In this document: positions 1 to 10,071 of the stretch, in pieces
Position numbering within the stretch: position 1 is the stretch's first letter
Layout of the letters: every line of letters starts with the position of its first letter
Assembly: GCA_004297305.1 (NCBI GenBank)
Contig: SCTR01000006.1
Span: 540,199-604,198, forward strand
Direction of reading: 5' to 3'
DNA from: Actinomycetota bacterium
GTDB lineage: Bacteria > Actinomycetota > Actinomycetes > S36-B12 > FW305-bin1
DNA length: 64,000 nucleotides
Translations under genes and position numbers: made by a program
Notes under the pieces: generated by a model
What the model was told of the DNA's origin: nothing
What the model saw: only the letters and a program-made list of their open reading frames with translations
The model's database searches: none

Positions 1-54
1 GCGGGCCTCGCCCCGGTCGTCAGTCGCTAGCCGGTCCGGCCGACACGAGCGCGG

Positions 55-1815
<1,761 letters not shown>

Positions 1816-1834
1816 GCGAACTCCCTCATTGTCA

Positions 1835-3286
1835 CTACCCTCGCGACCGCAGGACGGCCTGGATGACGCTACGCGCGATGGGCGCGGCGAGTCTGTTGCC
1901 GGACACCTCGGTCTCCCCGGCGTCCTCGACCACCACGGCGACCGCGACCTTGGCGTTCGTACTGGGCGCCAACGCGACGAACCAGGCGACCGCGGGATTG
2001 TCGTTGCCGGTCTGTGCCGTCCCCGTCTTGCCGCCGACCGAGACGCCGGGGATGCGCGCGTTGCTGCCGGTGCCGCTGTCGACGACGCTGACCATCATGC
2101 TGACCAGCGACGCCGCGTTCTGCGCCGTCATCGACGTGGCGAACTGTTCCGGCTTCGCCGTGGACAGCACCGCGAGGTCGGGACCGCGGACCTCTTTGAC
2201 CAGGTAGGGCTTCATGGTGACGCCGTTGTTCGCTGCGCCCGAGGCGACCATCGCCATCTGCAGCGCGGTGGCCCGTACGTCGAACTGACCGATCGCACTC
2301 ATCGCCGTCTGGGCCGCGTCGGGGTCGGCGGGGAAGCGCGATGCGGCTGCGCGCAGCGGCACCTCCATACTCTCGTCGAACCCGAATGCCTGTGCCTGCG
2401 CGCGGATCGCGTCGTCGCCGAGCTGATTGCCCAGCCAGGCGAATGCGGTGTTGCACGACACCGCCAACGCCTCGCGCAGCGTCACCTGATTGTTCGGTCC
2501 GCATGCCGAGCCGGTCCAGTTGTTCAACGACCGGGTCGAGCCGGGCAGCGGGTACGTCGCCGGCCCCGGCAGCACACTGTCGGGAGTGAACCGGCCGGAT
2601 TGCAGGGCCGCTGCCGCCACGACCAGCTTGAACGTCGATCCCGGCGGGTTCAGCGCCACCAACGGCCGGTTCAGCATCGGCTGGGCCGGGTCGGCCTGCA
2701 GCGCGTCGTACGCCGCCCGGATCGCTGCCGGGTCGTGCGAGGACAGCGCATTCGGGTCGAACGACGGTGTCGAGACCAGCGCCAGGATGGCGCCGGTCGT
2801 CGGATCGATGGCCGCGACCGCGCCGCGTTTGCCCTGCAGCCCCTGCCAGGCGGCCTGCTGTGCTGCCGCGTCGAGGGTCAGCGTCACCGCCCCGCCCTGC
2901 GGTTGCCGGCCGGCGAACAACTGCTCGAGCCGGTCGACGAAGAACAGGTCCGACGAGCCGGACAGTACGGCGTTCTCGGTCCGCTCCAAGCCGGTGGCGC
3001 CGTAGACGATCGAATAGAAACCGGTGGCCGGGGCGTAGATCGGGCCGGCCGGGTAGCGGCGCAGGTAGCGGAGGTTGTCGGTGGTCTCCACCGACCGGGC
3101 GACCGGTTCGTTGCCCACCAGGATCGGCCCGCGTTCGCGGTCGTACTCCTCCAGCAGGACTCGCTGGTTGCCCGATCGGGCCCGCAGGTCGGTCGCCTGC
3201 AGCACCTGCACCACCGTGAGATTCACCAGCAGCGCGACCAGCAGCACGCCCAGCAGCAGCGACAGTCGTCGTACCGAGCGGATCAT
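1835..3286 (-). CDS. pbpA: Penicillin-binding protein PbpA (peptidoglycan transpeptidase)
   Basis: Class B penicillin-binding protein of 483 residues that cross-links peptidoglycan, working with the SEDS polymerase RodA encoded just upstream. One N-terminal membrane helix (about residues 9-30) precedes the dimerisation region and a C-terminal transpeptidase domain. The three active-site motifs are visible: SxxK in PPGSTFKLV, SxN in VSCNTAF and KTG in GGKTGTAQT. Its ATG overlaps the rodA stop (ATGA), so the two are probably translationally coupled. Order and size match the conserved actinobacterial cluster. Confidence 0.95.
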   Translation of the reverse strand: MIRSVRRLSLLLGVLLVALLVNLTVVQVLQATDLRARSGNQRVLLEEYDRERGPILVGNEPVARSVETTDNLRYLRRYPAGPIYAPATGFYSIVYGATGLERTENAVLSGSSDLFFVDRLEQLFAGRQPQGGAVTLTLDAAAQQAAWQGLQGKRGAVAAIDPTTGAILALVSTPSFDPNALSSHDPAAIRAAYDALQADPAQPMLNRPLVALNPPGSTFKLVVAAAALQSGRFTPDSVLPGPATYPLPGSTRSLNNWTGSACGPNNQVTLREALAVSCNTAFAWLGNQLGDDAIRAQAQAFGFDESMEVPLRAAASRFPADPDAAQTAMSAIGQFDVRATALQMAMVASGAANNGVTMKPYLVKEVRGPDLAVLSTAKPEQFATSMTAQNAASLVSMMVSVVDSGTGSNARIPGVSVGGKTGTAQTGNDNPAVAWFVALAPSTNAKVAVAVVVEDAGETEVSGNRLAAPIARSVIQAVLRSRG

Positions 3287-4716
3287 GACGGGATCCGCAT
3301 GACCGTGGTGAGTTCGTCGTCGGCCGGCGTCGCCACCGGTTCCGGTCGTCGCGCGCTGTGCGAGATCCGGATGAGCAGCGCGACCATCATCCAGTTCGCG
3401 ACCAGCGCCGACCCGCCGTACGACAGGAACGGGGTGGTCAGACCGGTGAGCGGGATGAGCCGGGTGACGCCACCGACGACGACGAAGACCTGTAGCGCCA
3501 ACACGATCGACAAGCCGGCCGCCAGCAGCGTGCCGAACGCGTCGCGGCAGGCGATCGCGGTCCGCAGCCCGCGTTCGACCAGGATCGCGTACAGCACGAG
3601 GATCGCGAACAGGCCGGTGATACCGAGTTCTTCACCGAACGCCGCGACGATGAAGTCGGTGTTGGCGAACGGCACGAGTTGCGGATACCCCTGTCCCAGG
3701 CCGGAGCCGAGGATGCCGCCGCCGGACAGCCCGAACAGCGACTGCACAATCTGATAGCCGGCGTCGGCCTGCTGCGCGAAGGGATCCAGCCAGACCTGCA
3801 CCCGCAGCCGGACGTGGCCGAAGGCCAGGTACGCGAAGGCTGCGCCCGCGCTGAACAGCACAGCGCCGAGGATGAGCCAGGACCGGCGCTGCGTGGCGAT
3901 GTACAGCAGCGAGACGAACAGCCCGAAGAAGATGATCGACGTCCCGAGGTCCCGCTGGAACACCAGGACGCCCAGCGACACCAGCCACGCCACGATGAGC
4001 GGGCCGAGGTCCCGGCCGCGCGGGAACTCGATACCGGCGACCTTGCTGCGGACCAGCGCGAGGGAGTCCCGGGCGCGGACGAGGTACCCGGCGAAGAACA
4101 CCGTCAGCACGATCTTGGCCAGTTCCGCGGGTTGGAAGGAGAAACCGGCCACCCGGATCCACAGTTGCGCACCGTTGACCGTCGTCCCGATCACCGGGAC
4201 GAGCGGCAGCAGCAGGAGGACCAGCCCCAGCAGCATCGCGGTGTAGGTGAACCGCTGCAGCCGCCGGTGGTCGCGGACCGCCAGGATCACCGCGACGAAC
4301 AGCAGCGCGCCGACCAGGAACCACGTCAGCTGCGCGTAGACGTCCGGCGTCGGTTCCGGTGCCCCGTTCGCCGCCGCCCGCTGCGAGGCGGCGATGTCGA
4401 GGCGATAGATCATGGCCAGTCCGAGCACGTTGAGCAGCAGCGCGGTCGGCAGCAGGATCGGGTCGGCGTACGGCGCCGCGCGGCGGACCACCAGGTGCAT
4501 CACCAGGGCCACCACGCCCACGACCCCGACGCTAAGGCCGAACGACTCGGGCAGCCCGTCGGAGGTCGCCCAGCTGATCTGGGCGTAGGCCAGCACGCCG
4601 ATGCCCCAGGCCACCACGAGCAGCACGAGCTCGGTGTTGCGACGGGTGCCCTGCCGCGGCGGGCTGCCGGCTGCCGCGGTACCCGGGGTGGCGGCGGCAG
4701 AGTCGGGGGCGCTCAC
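3283..4716 (-). CDS. rodA: SEDS-family peptidoglycan glycosyltransferase RodA/FtsW
   Basis: Polytopic membrane protein of 477 residues (about ten helices) that polymerises lipid II into glycan strands with PbpA as its transpeptidase partner. Typical SEDS stretches are the FSFQPAELAK segment and the late LPLTGLTTPFLSYGG-like motif. The frame stays open far upstream into pstP. I chose the GTG at 4716 because it overlaps the pstP stop by 4 bp (GTGA), the following residues are a normal cytoplasmic N-terminus, and the upstream frame is Arg/Gly-rich shadow sequence. Confidence 0.94.
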   Translation of the reverse strand: MSAPDSAAATPGTAAAGSPPRQGTRRNTELVLLVVAWGIGVLAYAQISWATSDGLPESFGLSVGVVGVVALVMHLVVRRAAPYADPILLPTALLLNVLGLAMIYRLDIAASQRAAANGAPEPTPDVYAQLTWFLVGALLFVAVILAVRDHRRLQRFTYTAMLLGLVLLLLPLVPVIGTTVNGAQLWIRVAGFSFQPAELAKIVLTVFFAGYLVRARDSLALVRSKVAGIEFPRGRDLGPLIVAWLVSLGVLVFQRDLGTSIIFFGLFVSLLYIATQRRSWLILGAVLFSAGAAFAYLAFGHVRLRVQVWLDPFAQQADAGYQIVQSLFGLSGGGILGSGLGQGYPQLVPFANTDFIVAAFGEELGITGLFAILVLYAILVERGLRTAIACRDAFGTLLAAGLSIVLALQVFVVVGGVTRLIPLTGLTTPFLSYGGSALVANWMMVALLIRISHSARRPEPVATPADDELTTVMRIPS

Positions 4717-6173
4717 GGTCCTGCCGGCAACGCGGCCGGGCTGGAGCTGGCAGCCGGATCCGGGGCGGTGCCCGGCGGCGACGCGGTCGGACAGCCGACC
4801 GGGGGCGCTGCCGTGGCACACGCGGCGGCGCGGCCGGTCAACTCGGCGGCGATGCGCTGCGCGTCGTCGGTGCCGCTGGCCGGGATGGTCCGGTGGACCC
4901 GCTCCTGGTCGAAGGCCGGCAGCGACGCCACCGCCGTGGTGGTGGTGAGGTCGACGGAGGACAACGAGACGCCCAGCAGTGACCCGGGAATGCCCTGGTA
5001 CACCGCGACGTAGCCGCCGGATTCGCCGACGTACCACTGGGTCCGCAGCCAGCCGCCGACCCCGGCACCGAGCCCGGCGATGACGACCAGCACGAAGGCG
5101 ATGGCGCCCACCAGCCGCCAGCGGACCCGCCGCCGGCGGGCCCGCGCGACCTTCTCCTCGGCGTACAACTCGCTGAGACGCTGCAGGTCCGCGCCGGGCA
5201 TCGCCGCCACCACCGGCTCGCGGTGGATCTTGATCGGTGGGGTGGTCGGGGCGGCCTGCCGCAGGTCCGGCTGGGAGTCGTGCGGGAAGGCCAGGTCGGG
5301 CAGCCGGGCCCGGTTGCCCGGTTCGCCGGCAGCGCCCACCACGACCGGCTTGGGGGCGCTGCCTGAGGCAACCCCGGCCGCAGCTGGCTGCCCGGACGGT
5401 CCAGCCGGCTCGGGCGGCTCGCCGAGCTCGACGACGTCGGCGACCACCACGGTCACGTTGTCCGGTGCACCGGCCTCCAGGGCGAGCTCGACGAGGCGGG
5501 TCACCGCGCCGGTCGGGTCGCCGGTCTGCAACGCCGTGCGGATGACCCCGTCGGGGACCACTCCGGACAGGCCGTCCGAGCACAGCAGGTACCGGTCGCC
5601 GACGCGCACCTCGCGCATCGACACGTCCGGCTCGACCTCGTGGACGCCGTCCAGCGCGCGCATCAGCAGCGAGCGGCGCGGGTGGGTCAGTGCTTCCGCG
5701 GGGGTGATCCGGCCGGCGTCGACCAGGGTCTGTACGTAGCTGTGGTCCCGGGTGATCTGGGACAGCTGACCGTCGCGCAGCAGGTAGCCGCGGGAGTCGC
5801 CGACGTGGACGATGGCCATCCGTTCGCCCTGCCAGGCCAGCGCGGTGACGGTCGTGCCCATCCCGGCGTACTCCGGTTCGGCGGCGATGACGTCGCCGAT
5901 GCGTTCGTGCGCCCGGTCGATGGCGTCGGTCAAGGCGGTGAGGACGTCGTCGCCGGCCAGCCCCTCACCGTCGAGCCCCGCGCCGTCCAGCTCCGCGCCG
6001 TCCAGCTCGGCCAGGGTGGCGATGGCGGTGCTGCTGGCCAGTTCACCGGCGGCGTGCCCGCCCATGCCGTCGGCGACGACGAGCAGCCGCGGTCCGGCGT
6101 ACCCGGAGTCCTCGTTGCCGACCCGGACCAGTCCGACGTCGGAGCGGGCGGCGTACCGCAACGCCATCGTCAT
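4713..6173 (-). CDS. pstP: PP2C-family serine/threonine phosphatase PstP
   Basis: Membrane-anchored phosphatase of 486 residues that reverses PknB phosphorylation of FhaA, FhaB and other wall-growth proteins. The PP2C domain (about 1-245) shows the metal-binding motifs NEDSGY, VVADGMGGHA, HVGDSRGYL, LCSDGLSG and GAPDNVT. A Pro/Ala-rich linker, a basic stretch (ARARRRRVRWR) and one membrane helix (about 345-367) lead to an extracytoplasmic tail. The ATG at 6173 gives the standard N-terminus (MTMALRYAARSDVG) and begins 8 bp after the fhaB stop. A small LDGAE-type repeat in the domain (about residues 57-73) is unusual but in frame. Confidence 0.95.
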   Translation of the reverse strand: MTMALRYAARSDVGLVRVGNEDSGYAGPRLLVVADGMGGHAAGELASSTAIATLAELDGAELDGAGLDGEGLAGDDVLTALTDAIDRAHERIGDVIAAEPEYAGMGTTVTALAWQGERMAIVHVGDSRGYLLRDGQLSQITRDHSYVQTLVDAGRITPAEALTHPRRSLLMRALDGVHEVEPDVSMREVRVGDRYLLCSDGLSGVVPDGVIRTALQTGDPTGAVTRLVELALEAGAPDNVTVVVADVVELGEPPEPAGPSGQPAAAGVASGSAPKPVVVGAAGEPGNRARLPDLAFPHDSQPDLRQAAPTTPPIKIHREPVVAAMPGADLQRLSELYAEEKVARARRRRVRWRLVGAIAFVLVVIAGLGAGVGGWLRTQWYVGESGGYVAVYQGIPGSLLGVSLSSVDLTTTTAVASLPAFDQERVHRTIPASGTDDAQRIAAELTGRAAACATAAPPVGCPTASPPGTAPDPAASSSPAALPAGP

Positions 6174-6181
6174 CGCGCCGC

Positions 6182-6649
6182 CTACTTCCGCAGCTGCAGC
6201 GTCGTACGCCCCACCCGCAGGGGGGCGTCGACCGGCAGCACCGTCGGGGCGGTGATCCGACTGCGATCGATCCACGTGCCGTTGGTCGAGCCGAGGTCCT
6301 CCACGACCCACTGGCCGTCCACGGCCGACAGCCGCGCGTGGCGGGAGGAGGCGTAGTCGTCGTCGAGGACCAGGGTCGAGTCCGGGGCGCGGCCGATGGT
6401 GACCGCGACGGCGCCCAGCGGGATGACCGTGCCGGTCAACGGACCCTCGGTGACGACCAGGCTCGATGGGCGGCCGCGCTTGGATCGCGGCGGTTTCGCC
6501 GGACGCGGCGGCCGGGCGGCCGCCACGGCGGCCCGGGCCTCCCGAGGCATGCGCAGATCACGACGGAGCACTCCGATCGTGAGCAGCACGGCCAGCCACA
6601 GCGCGGCGAGGAATCCCAGCCGCAGCAGGGTGAGCGCGAGCTCGGACAC
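6182..6649 (-). CDS. fhaB: FHA-domain membrane protein FhaB (FipA-type)
   Basis: Small 155-residue protein with an N-terminal membrane helix (about residues 5-25), a basic Pro-rich linker and a C-terminal FHA domain that reads phosphothreonine marks set by PknB. FHA hallmarks are present: TIGRAPDSTL, SSRHARL and EDLGSTNGTW. Length and layout match mycobacterial FhaB/FipA, which links kinase signalling to the division machinery. It lies 3 bp after fhaA and 8 bp before pstP, inside one operon. Confidence 0.94.
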   Translation of the reverse strand: MSELALTLLRLGFLAALWLAVLLTIGVLRRDLRMPREARAAVAAARPPRPAKPPRSKRGRPSSLVVTEGPLTGTVIPLGAVAVTIGRAPDSTLVLDDDYASSRHARLSAVDGQWVVEDLGSTNGTWIDRSRITAPTVLPVDAPLRVGRTTLQLRK

Positions 6650-6652
6650 GAC

Positions 6653-7345
6653 TCAACCGCTCCGGAACACCAGGGTCGTGGAGCCCAGCTGGATGCTGGC
6701 ACCGTCGATGAGCGCGGTCTCGGTCACCTTGTGCCCGTTGACGAACGTGCCGTTGGTCGAGCCCAGATCACGGATCACCGTCGGGGGGCCCAGCACGATC
6801 TCCGCGTGGTGACGGGACACCCCCGGGTCGTCGACGCGGATGTCGGTGTCCGTGCCGCGGCCGAGCCGGGTGACCGCTGTGGTCAGCGGATGGGCCGTCC
6901 CGCCGGCGACCAGCCGCGCGGTGATCGCCGGCGGCGGGGTATCGGCCGGGCGCGGCTGGGGCGCGCCGACGACGTCGGCACGGGCGTCACTGCGGACCCG
7001 GAAGATCCCGGTGTCCAGCTCCGCGTCGCGGTTCAGCGCGATCTGCACCGCGCCCAGGAACGTGTAGTGCTGCTGCTCGGCGTGCTCGCGGACCATGTCG
7101 GCCAGCTCGGCCTGCAGCGCCGTCGCGTACACCGCGAGCCGGTCGTGGTCGTGGGCGGACAGGTCGACATCGAAGACGTTGGGCACGACGGTGCGGCCGC
7201 GGCTGACGACCGCGGCCCGGTCGTCGGTCTCCCGCTGTAGTGCCGCGGCGACCTCGACCGGCTGCACCTCGGCCTTGAAGGCCTTGGCGAAGGCGCCGTT
7301 GACCAGGCGGTCGAGCCGCTGCTCGAACCGGTCGAGGAGCCCCAC
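6653..7345 (-). CDS. fhaA: FhaA: DUF3662 plus FHA-domain protein
   Basis: First gene of the wall-growth operon, 230 residues. The N-terminal DUF3662 region (about 1-125, beginning MGLLDRFEQRLDRLVNGAFA) is joined by a Pro-rich linker to a C-terminal FHA domain (LGRGTDTDI, SRHHAEIV, DLGSTNGTFVNGHK). In mycobacteria FhaA binds phosphorylated MviN pseudokinase and regulates lipid II flipping. This copy is much shorter than mycobacterial FhaA (about 527 residues) because the long central linker is missing. GTG start with GGAGG 4 nt upstream. Confidence 0.94.
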   Translation of the reverse strand: MGLLDRFEQRLDRLVNGAFAKAFKAEVQPVEVAAALQRETDDRAAVVSRGRTVVPNVFDVDLSAHDHDRLAVYATALQAELADMVREHAEQQHYTFLGAVQIALNRDAELDTGIFRVRSDARADVVGAPQPRPADTPPPAITARLVAGGTAHPLTTAVTRLGRGTDTDIRVDDPGVSRHHAEIVLGPPTVIRDLGSTNGTFVNGHKVTETALIDGASIQLGSTTLVFRSG

Positions 7346-7481
7346 AGAACCTCCAGCGCGTGCGACGGCCGGCCGTCGTCATCGACCGCTCGGACTTCCG
7401 GTGATGGTAGCTGCGGGTGCTCGTACGGCCCCGTTCCGCGCGCCGGAGCCCGGTGATCGTGGTGCTAGCCTGCTCCGGCGC

Positions 7482-7565
7482 GCGCGAGTGGCGGAATAGG
7501 CAGACGCGCACGGTTCAGGTCCGTGTGCCCGAAAGGGCGTGGGGGTTCAACTCCCCCCTCGCGCA
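7482..7565 (+). tRNA. tRNA-Leu (anticodon CAG)
   Basis: Class II tRNA of 84 nt. The acceptor stem GCGCGAG (7482-7488) pairs with CTCGCGC (7558-7564) and A7565 is the discriminator base. The anticodon stem CACGG/CCGTG encloses loop TTCAGGT with anticodon CAG at 7516-7518, reading CUG, the commonest leucine codon in this DNA. The long variable arm (TGCCCGAAAGGGCG) and T arm (GGGGGTTCAACTCCCCC) are typical of Leu. CCA is not encoded. The position next to fhaA is conserved in other actinobacteria. Confidence 0.97.
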
Positions 7566-7571
7566 CAGTGA

Positions 7572-7620
7572 CACTCCGGGGTGACCGCACGAGTGACACC
7601 CCGGAGTGGTGTCACTCGTG
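7572..7620. repeat. Two interlocking perfect inverted repeats after tRNA-Leu
   Basis: CACTCCGGGGTG (7572-7583) is the reverse complement of CACCCCGGAGTG (7597-7608). CACGAGTGAC (7588-7597) is the reverse complement of GTCACTCGTG (7611-7620). The arms alternate A-B-A'-B', so the RNA could form either hairpin or, sterics allowing, a pseudoknot. The two 12-mers are also near-palindromes and each follows AGTGA, so tandem operators are an alternative reading. No T-run follows. Confidence 0.75.
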
Positions 7621-7696
7621 TCAGGGTCCAGGCTGCCGCGGTCGTCGTGGTGATGACGACCTGCTGTGACTGGGGTTCGGCCGATTCCCGGACGCG

Positions 7697-7702
7697 TAGG
7701 CT
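7697..7702 (+). promoter_or_regulatory. -10 box of a probable leaderless promoter for the antitoxin gene
   Basis: TAGGCT lies 6 nt before the ATG at 7709, so transcription is expected to start at or next to the start codon. No Shine-Dalgarno sequence precedes the ATG. The -35 region is weak. Confidence 0.5.
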
Positions 7703-7708
7703 CGGTGC

Positions 7709-7927
7709 ATGGTGACGCCCACGCTCAAGGCAACGGTCGACCAGCTCAGCGACGCGGAGCGTCGCGATTTGCTCCACTACCTGGAGCAGACCGTCACGGA
7801 TGACTTCACCCTGACCGATGAGCAGGTGGCGGAGCCGGAGCGACGAGACGCCGAGCTGGCGAGTGGGGTTGTCGAGGCGCTGACGGTCGACGAGTTGATG
7901 CAGCGAGTCCGTGCCCGTATCAAGTGA
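7709..7927 (+). CDS. Addiction-module antitoxin-like protein (TIGR02574 type)
   Basis: Acidic helical protein of 72 residues. The pattern DQLSDAERRDLLHYLEQTV, then acidic residues, then VDELMQRVRARIK resembles the short putative addiction-module components usually encoded immediately before a RelE/ParE toxin. The C-terminal helix would be the toxin-binding part. The stop overlaps a GTG in the +1 register, the spacing expected for a coupled toxin, but that toxin is only a stub (7924-7968). It probably survives as an orphan. Family assignment is from pattern only. Confidence 0.75.
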   Translation: MVTPTLKATVDQLSDAERRDLLHYLEQTVTDDFTLTDEQVAEPERRDAELASGVVEALTVDELMQRVRARIK

Positions 7928-7968
7928 CCTACGTCCTTCACCTGTCGTCCGCGCTCGAAGGCGACTAG
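7924..7968 (+). pseudogene. Truncated RelE/ParE-type toxin remnant
   Basis: A GTG at 7924 overlaps the antitoxin stop (GTGA) and encodes VTYVLHLSSALEGD before TAG. The opening (V/M-x-Y-x-L-x-L-S-x-x-A-x-x-D) is what a RelE/ParE toxin start looks like. The frame stops after 14 residues, where a toxin would have about 85-100, and a strong hairpin follows at once. I read it as a toxin gene lost by deletion; a fortuitous short frame is the alternative. Confidence 0.55.
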
Positions 7969-7990
7969 CGGTTCTGGGCGGGGCACAGCA

Positions 7991-8020
7991 GAAGCCCCAG
8001 GTCGGCTGACCTGGGGCTTC
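7991..8020. terminator. Strong hairpin between toxin stub and the minus-strand gene pair
   Basis: GAAGCCCCAGGTC (7991-8003) and GACCTGGGGCTTC (8008-8020) form a perfect 13-bp stem with a GGCT loop. It sits between converging transcription units (antitoxin, plus; DUF7144 and MFS genes, minus), so it probably ends both. No clear T-tract, as is common in high-GC actinomycetes. Confidence 0.8.
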
Positions 8021-8083
8021 CGTGTTGGCGGCGACCGGTCGGGGCCCGGGCTGCTGTCGTCCGGGCCCCGAGAGCCGTCGGCC

Positions 8084-8494
8084 TCAGGCGTCGCCGTAGT
8101 CGGCCGGGGCCGTGGCCAGCGCCCAGATGATGGCGGCGTCCAGCGCGAGCAGCACGATCGCCCACACCGGCTCGTACGGCAGCCAGACGAAGTTCGCCAC
8201 GGCCGACAGGACCACGAGGACCAGCGCCGCCGCGCGGGCCCAGCGCTGGCCGAGCAGCAGGCACAAGCCCACCAGGAACACGACCACACCGAGTACCAGG
8301 TGGATCCAGCCCCACGTCGACAGGTTGAACTTGAAGACGTAGCTCGTCCCGATGACGTAGCGCTCATCGTCGATGAGGGCCGAAAGTCCTTGCACGGCAT
8401 GGAAGAAGCCGATCAGCACCATCCAGAGGCCGGCGAACAGAAGCAGCCCTGTCGCCCATGCCGTCGAGGCCGTGCCGCGTTGCACCTGCGTCAT
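8084..8494 (-). CDS. Four-helix membrane protein, DUF7144 type
   Basis: Small integral membrane protein of about 136 residues with four hydrophobic helices. It shows the pattern of this actinobacterial family: W-ATGLLLFAGLWMVLIG helix, FHAVQGLSALIDD loop, W-GWIHLVLGVV helix and a final LPYEPVW-IVLLALDAAIIWAL segment. Function is unknown. I prefer the ATG at 8494, since AAGGAG lies 11 nt upstream; for the in-frame GTG at 8503 it is only 2 nt away. The gene begins 20 bp after the MFS gene and is probably co-transcribed with it. Confidence 0.85.
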   Translation of the reverse strand: MTQVQRGTASTAWATGLLLFAGLWMVLIGFFHAVQGLSALIDDERYVIGTSYVFKFNLSTWGWIHLVLGVVVFLVGLCLLLGQRWARAAALVLVVLSAVANFVWLPYEPVWAIVLLALDAAIIWALATAPADYGDA

Positions 8495-8514
8495 CCCGAC
8501 CACCGCTCCTTCGT

Positions 8515-10011
8515 TCAGGGCGCCGCGGGGGGAACTCCCGCAGCCTGGTGATCGTCATCATGCTCCCGCTTGAGCGCTTGTGAAAGGGTCGCGGCGGTCG
8601 CGGCGCGGCGGCGTACGGCGCGGTCGGCGAGCACGAGCACGACCCCGGCGAGCAGCAGGACGGCGGACGCGACGATCATGGCGGCCCGCATGCCGGCGAT
8701 GAACGGGCCGGTGCCTGCTGCCAGGTACGAGCCGCCGGGCGGGATACCGGCGACGGTGGCCGCCACGGCGCCCAGCAGTGCCAGTCCGACCGAGGACCCG
8801 ATCTGGCGCCCGGAGTTCAGGGCGGCCGAGCCGACGCCGGCCGAGTCGGCTGGAACGCGCGACATGGCCTCGGCCGACAGCGCCGGTGTCGCCGCGCCGA
8901 AGCCGACGCCCACCAGGAGGTACCCGACGAACGCCGGCACGACCGAACCGTCGGCCGTGAGGACCGCGAAACTCGCCATCCCCGCCGCGGCGATCAGGAC
9001 GCCGGTCAGCACGAGCCGGTGTGCGCCGAAACGCCGGATCAGCTTGGAGATCAGCAGTGAGATGAGCAGGAACGGGGCGTTCATCGTCAGCCACGACAGC
9101 CCGGTGGCCAGCGCGGACCACCCCCGCACGTCCTGGAAGTACAGCGAGATGAAAAGGAACATCCCGGTGAACGCCAGGTAGAGCAGGACGAAGGCCAGAT
9201 TCGAGCCGACGAACATGACGTCGTGCCACAACGCCCTCGGCAGCAACGGAATGCGGACCCGCCGTTCCCACAGCACGAACAGGCCGAGCAGGGCTGCGCC
9301 GCCAGCGAGCGACCCACCGACCGACGGGCTGTCCCAGCCGGCGTTGCCGGACTGGGTGAGGCCGAAGGTGATGAACAACAAACCGGAGCCGACGAGCACC
9401 GCACCCACCACGTCGAGCGGTCGGGCCTGCGGGTCACGGGATTCGCCAACGAAGATCATGGTCAGCAGGAAGGCCGTCGCGCCGAGGGGCACGCTGACCC
9501 AGAAGATCGACGACCAGCCGCTGACCGACAGCAGGAATCCGCCGATGACCGGGCCGAGGCCGAACCCGATGCCCGCGGTGGCCGTCCACAGCCCGATCGC
9601 GGCAGCGCGCCGGTGCGGCGGGAAGGCGGAGGTCAGGATCGACAGCGTGAGGGCGGCCATCATCGCCCCGCCGACGCCCTGCAACGCCCGCGCCGCGACC
9701 AGCGCGATGTCGTTGCCGGACAGCGCACACAGCGCGGAGGCCGTTACGAACACCGTGAGCCCGAGCAGCATCACGCGCTTGCGCCCGTACCGGTCGCCCA
9801 GTGTCCCGCTGGCTGGCACCAGGGCAGCCAGCGCGAGGGTGTAGGCGCTGACGACCCAGACCAGGGAGCCCGAGGACAGCCCGAGGTCGCGCTGGATATC
9901 GGGCAGCGCGACGTTGACGATCGTGACGTCGAGCAGGATCGCGGCCTGGGTCAGGCACATCGCGGCGAGGACGCCCGCGGGCCGGGTCGCCGCCGGGCTC
10001 GCCTCGCTCAC
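8515..10011 (-). CDS. DHA2-family (EmrB/QacA) drug:H+ antiporter
   Basis: Multidrug efflux protein of 498 residues with about 14 membrane helices. The first helix ends DVTIVNVALPDIQRDLG, the DHA2 signature, followed by motif A (GTLGDRYGRKR) and motif C-like GFGLGPVIGGFLLS. It would export hydrophobic or cationic compounds using the proton gradient; substrate cannot be predicted. GTG start with no strong ribosome site. It heads a two-gene unit with the DUF7144-type gene. No TetR or MarR regulator is adjacent. Confidence 0.92.
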   Translation of the reverse strand: MSEASPAATRPAGVLAAMCLTQAAILLDVTIVNVALPDIQRDLGLSSGSLVWVVSAYTLALAALVPASGTLGDRYGRKRVMLLGLTVFVTASALCALSGNDIALVAARALQGVGGAMMAALTLSILTSAFPPHRRAAAIGLWTATAGIGFGLGPVIGGFLLSVSGWSSIFWVSVPLGATAFLLTMIFVGESRDPQARPLDVVGAVLVGSGLLFITFGLTQSGNAGWDSPSVGGSLAGGAALLGLFVLWERRVRIPLLPRALWHDVMFVGSNLAFVLLYLAFTGMFLFISLYFQDVRGWSALATGLSWLTMNAPFLLISLLISKLIRRFGAHRLVLTGVLIAAAGMASFAVLTADGSVVPAFVGYLLVGVGFGAATPALSAEAMSRVPADSAGVGSAALNSGRQIGSSVGLALLGAVAATVAGIPPGGSYLAAGTGPFIAGMRAAMIVASAVLLLAGVVLVLADRAVRRRAATAATLSQALKREHDDDHQAAGVPPAAP

Positions 10012-10071
10012 CCGGCGAGGATCTCACCGGGCCCGTTCTGCTGGCCGGTGGGGTGGCCCGCCGCGGTGGCC

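Noticed and set aside
4717..5583. RodA N-terminal extension of about 290 residues
   Set aside because: It is low-complexity sequence antisense-like in composition, lies within pstP, and a coupled GTG at 4716 gives the normal protein.
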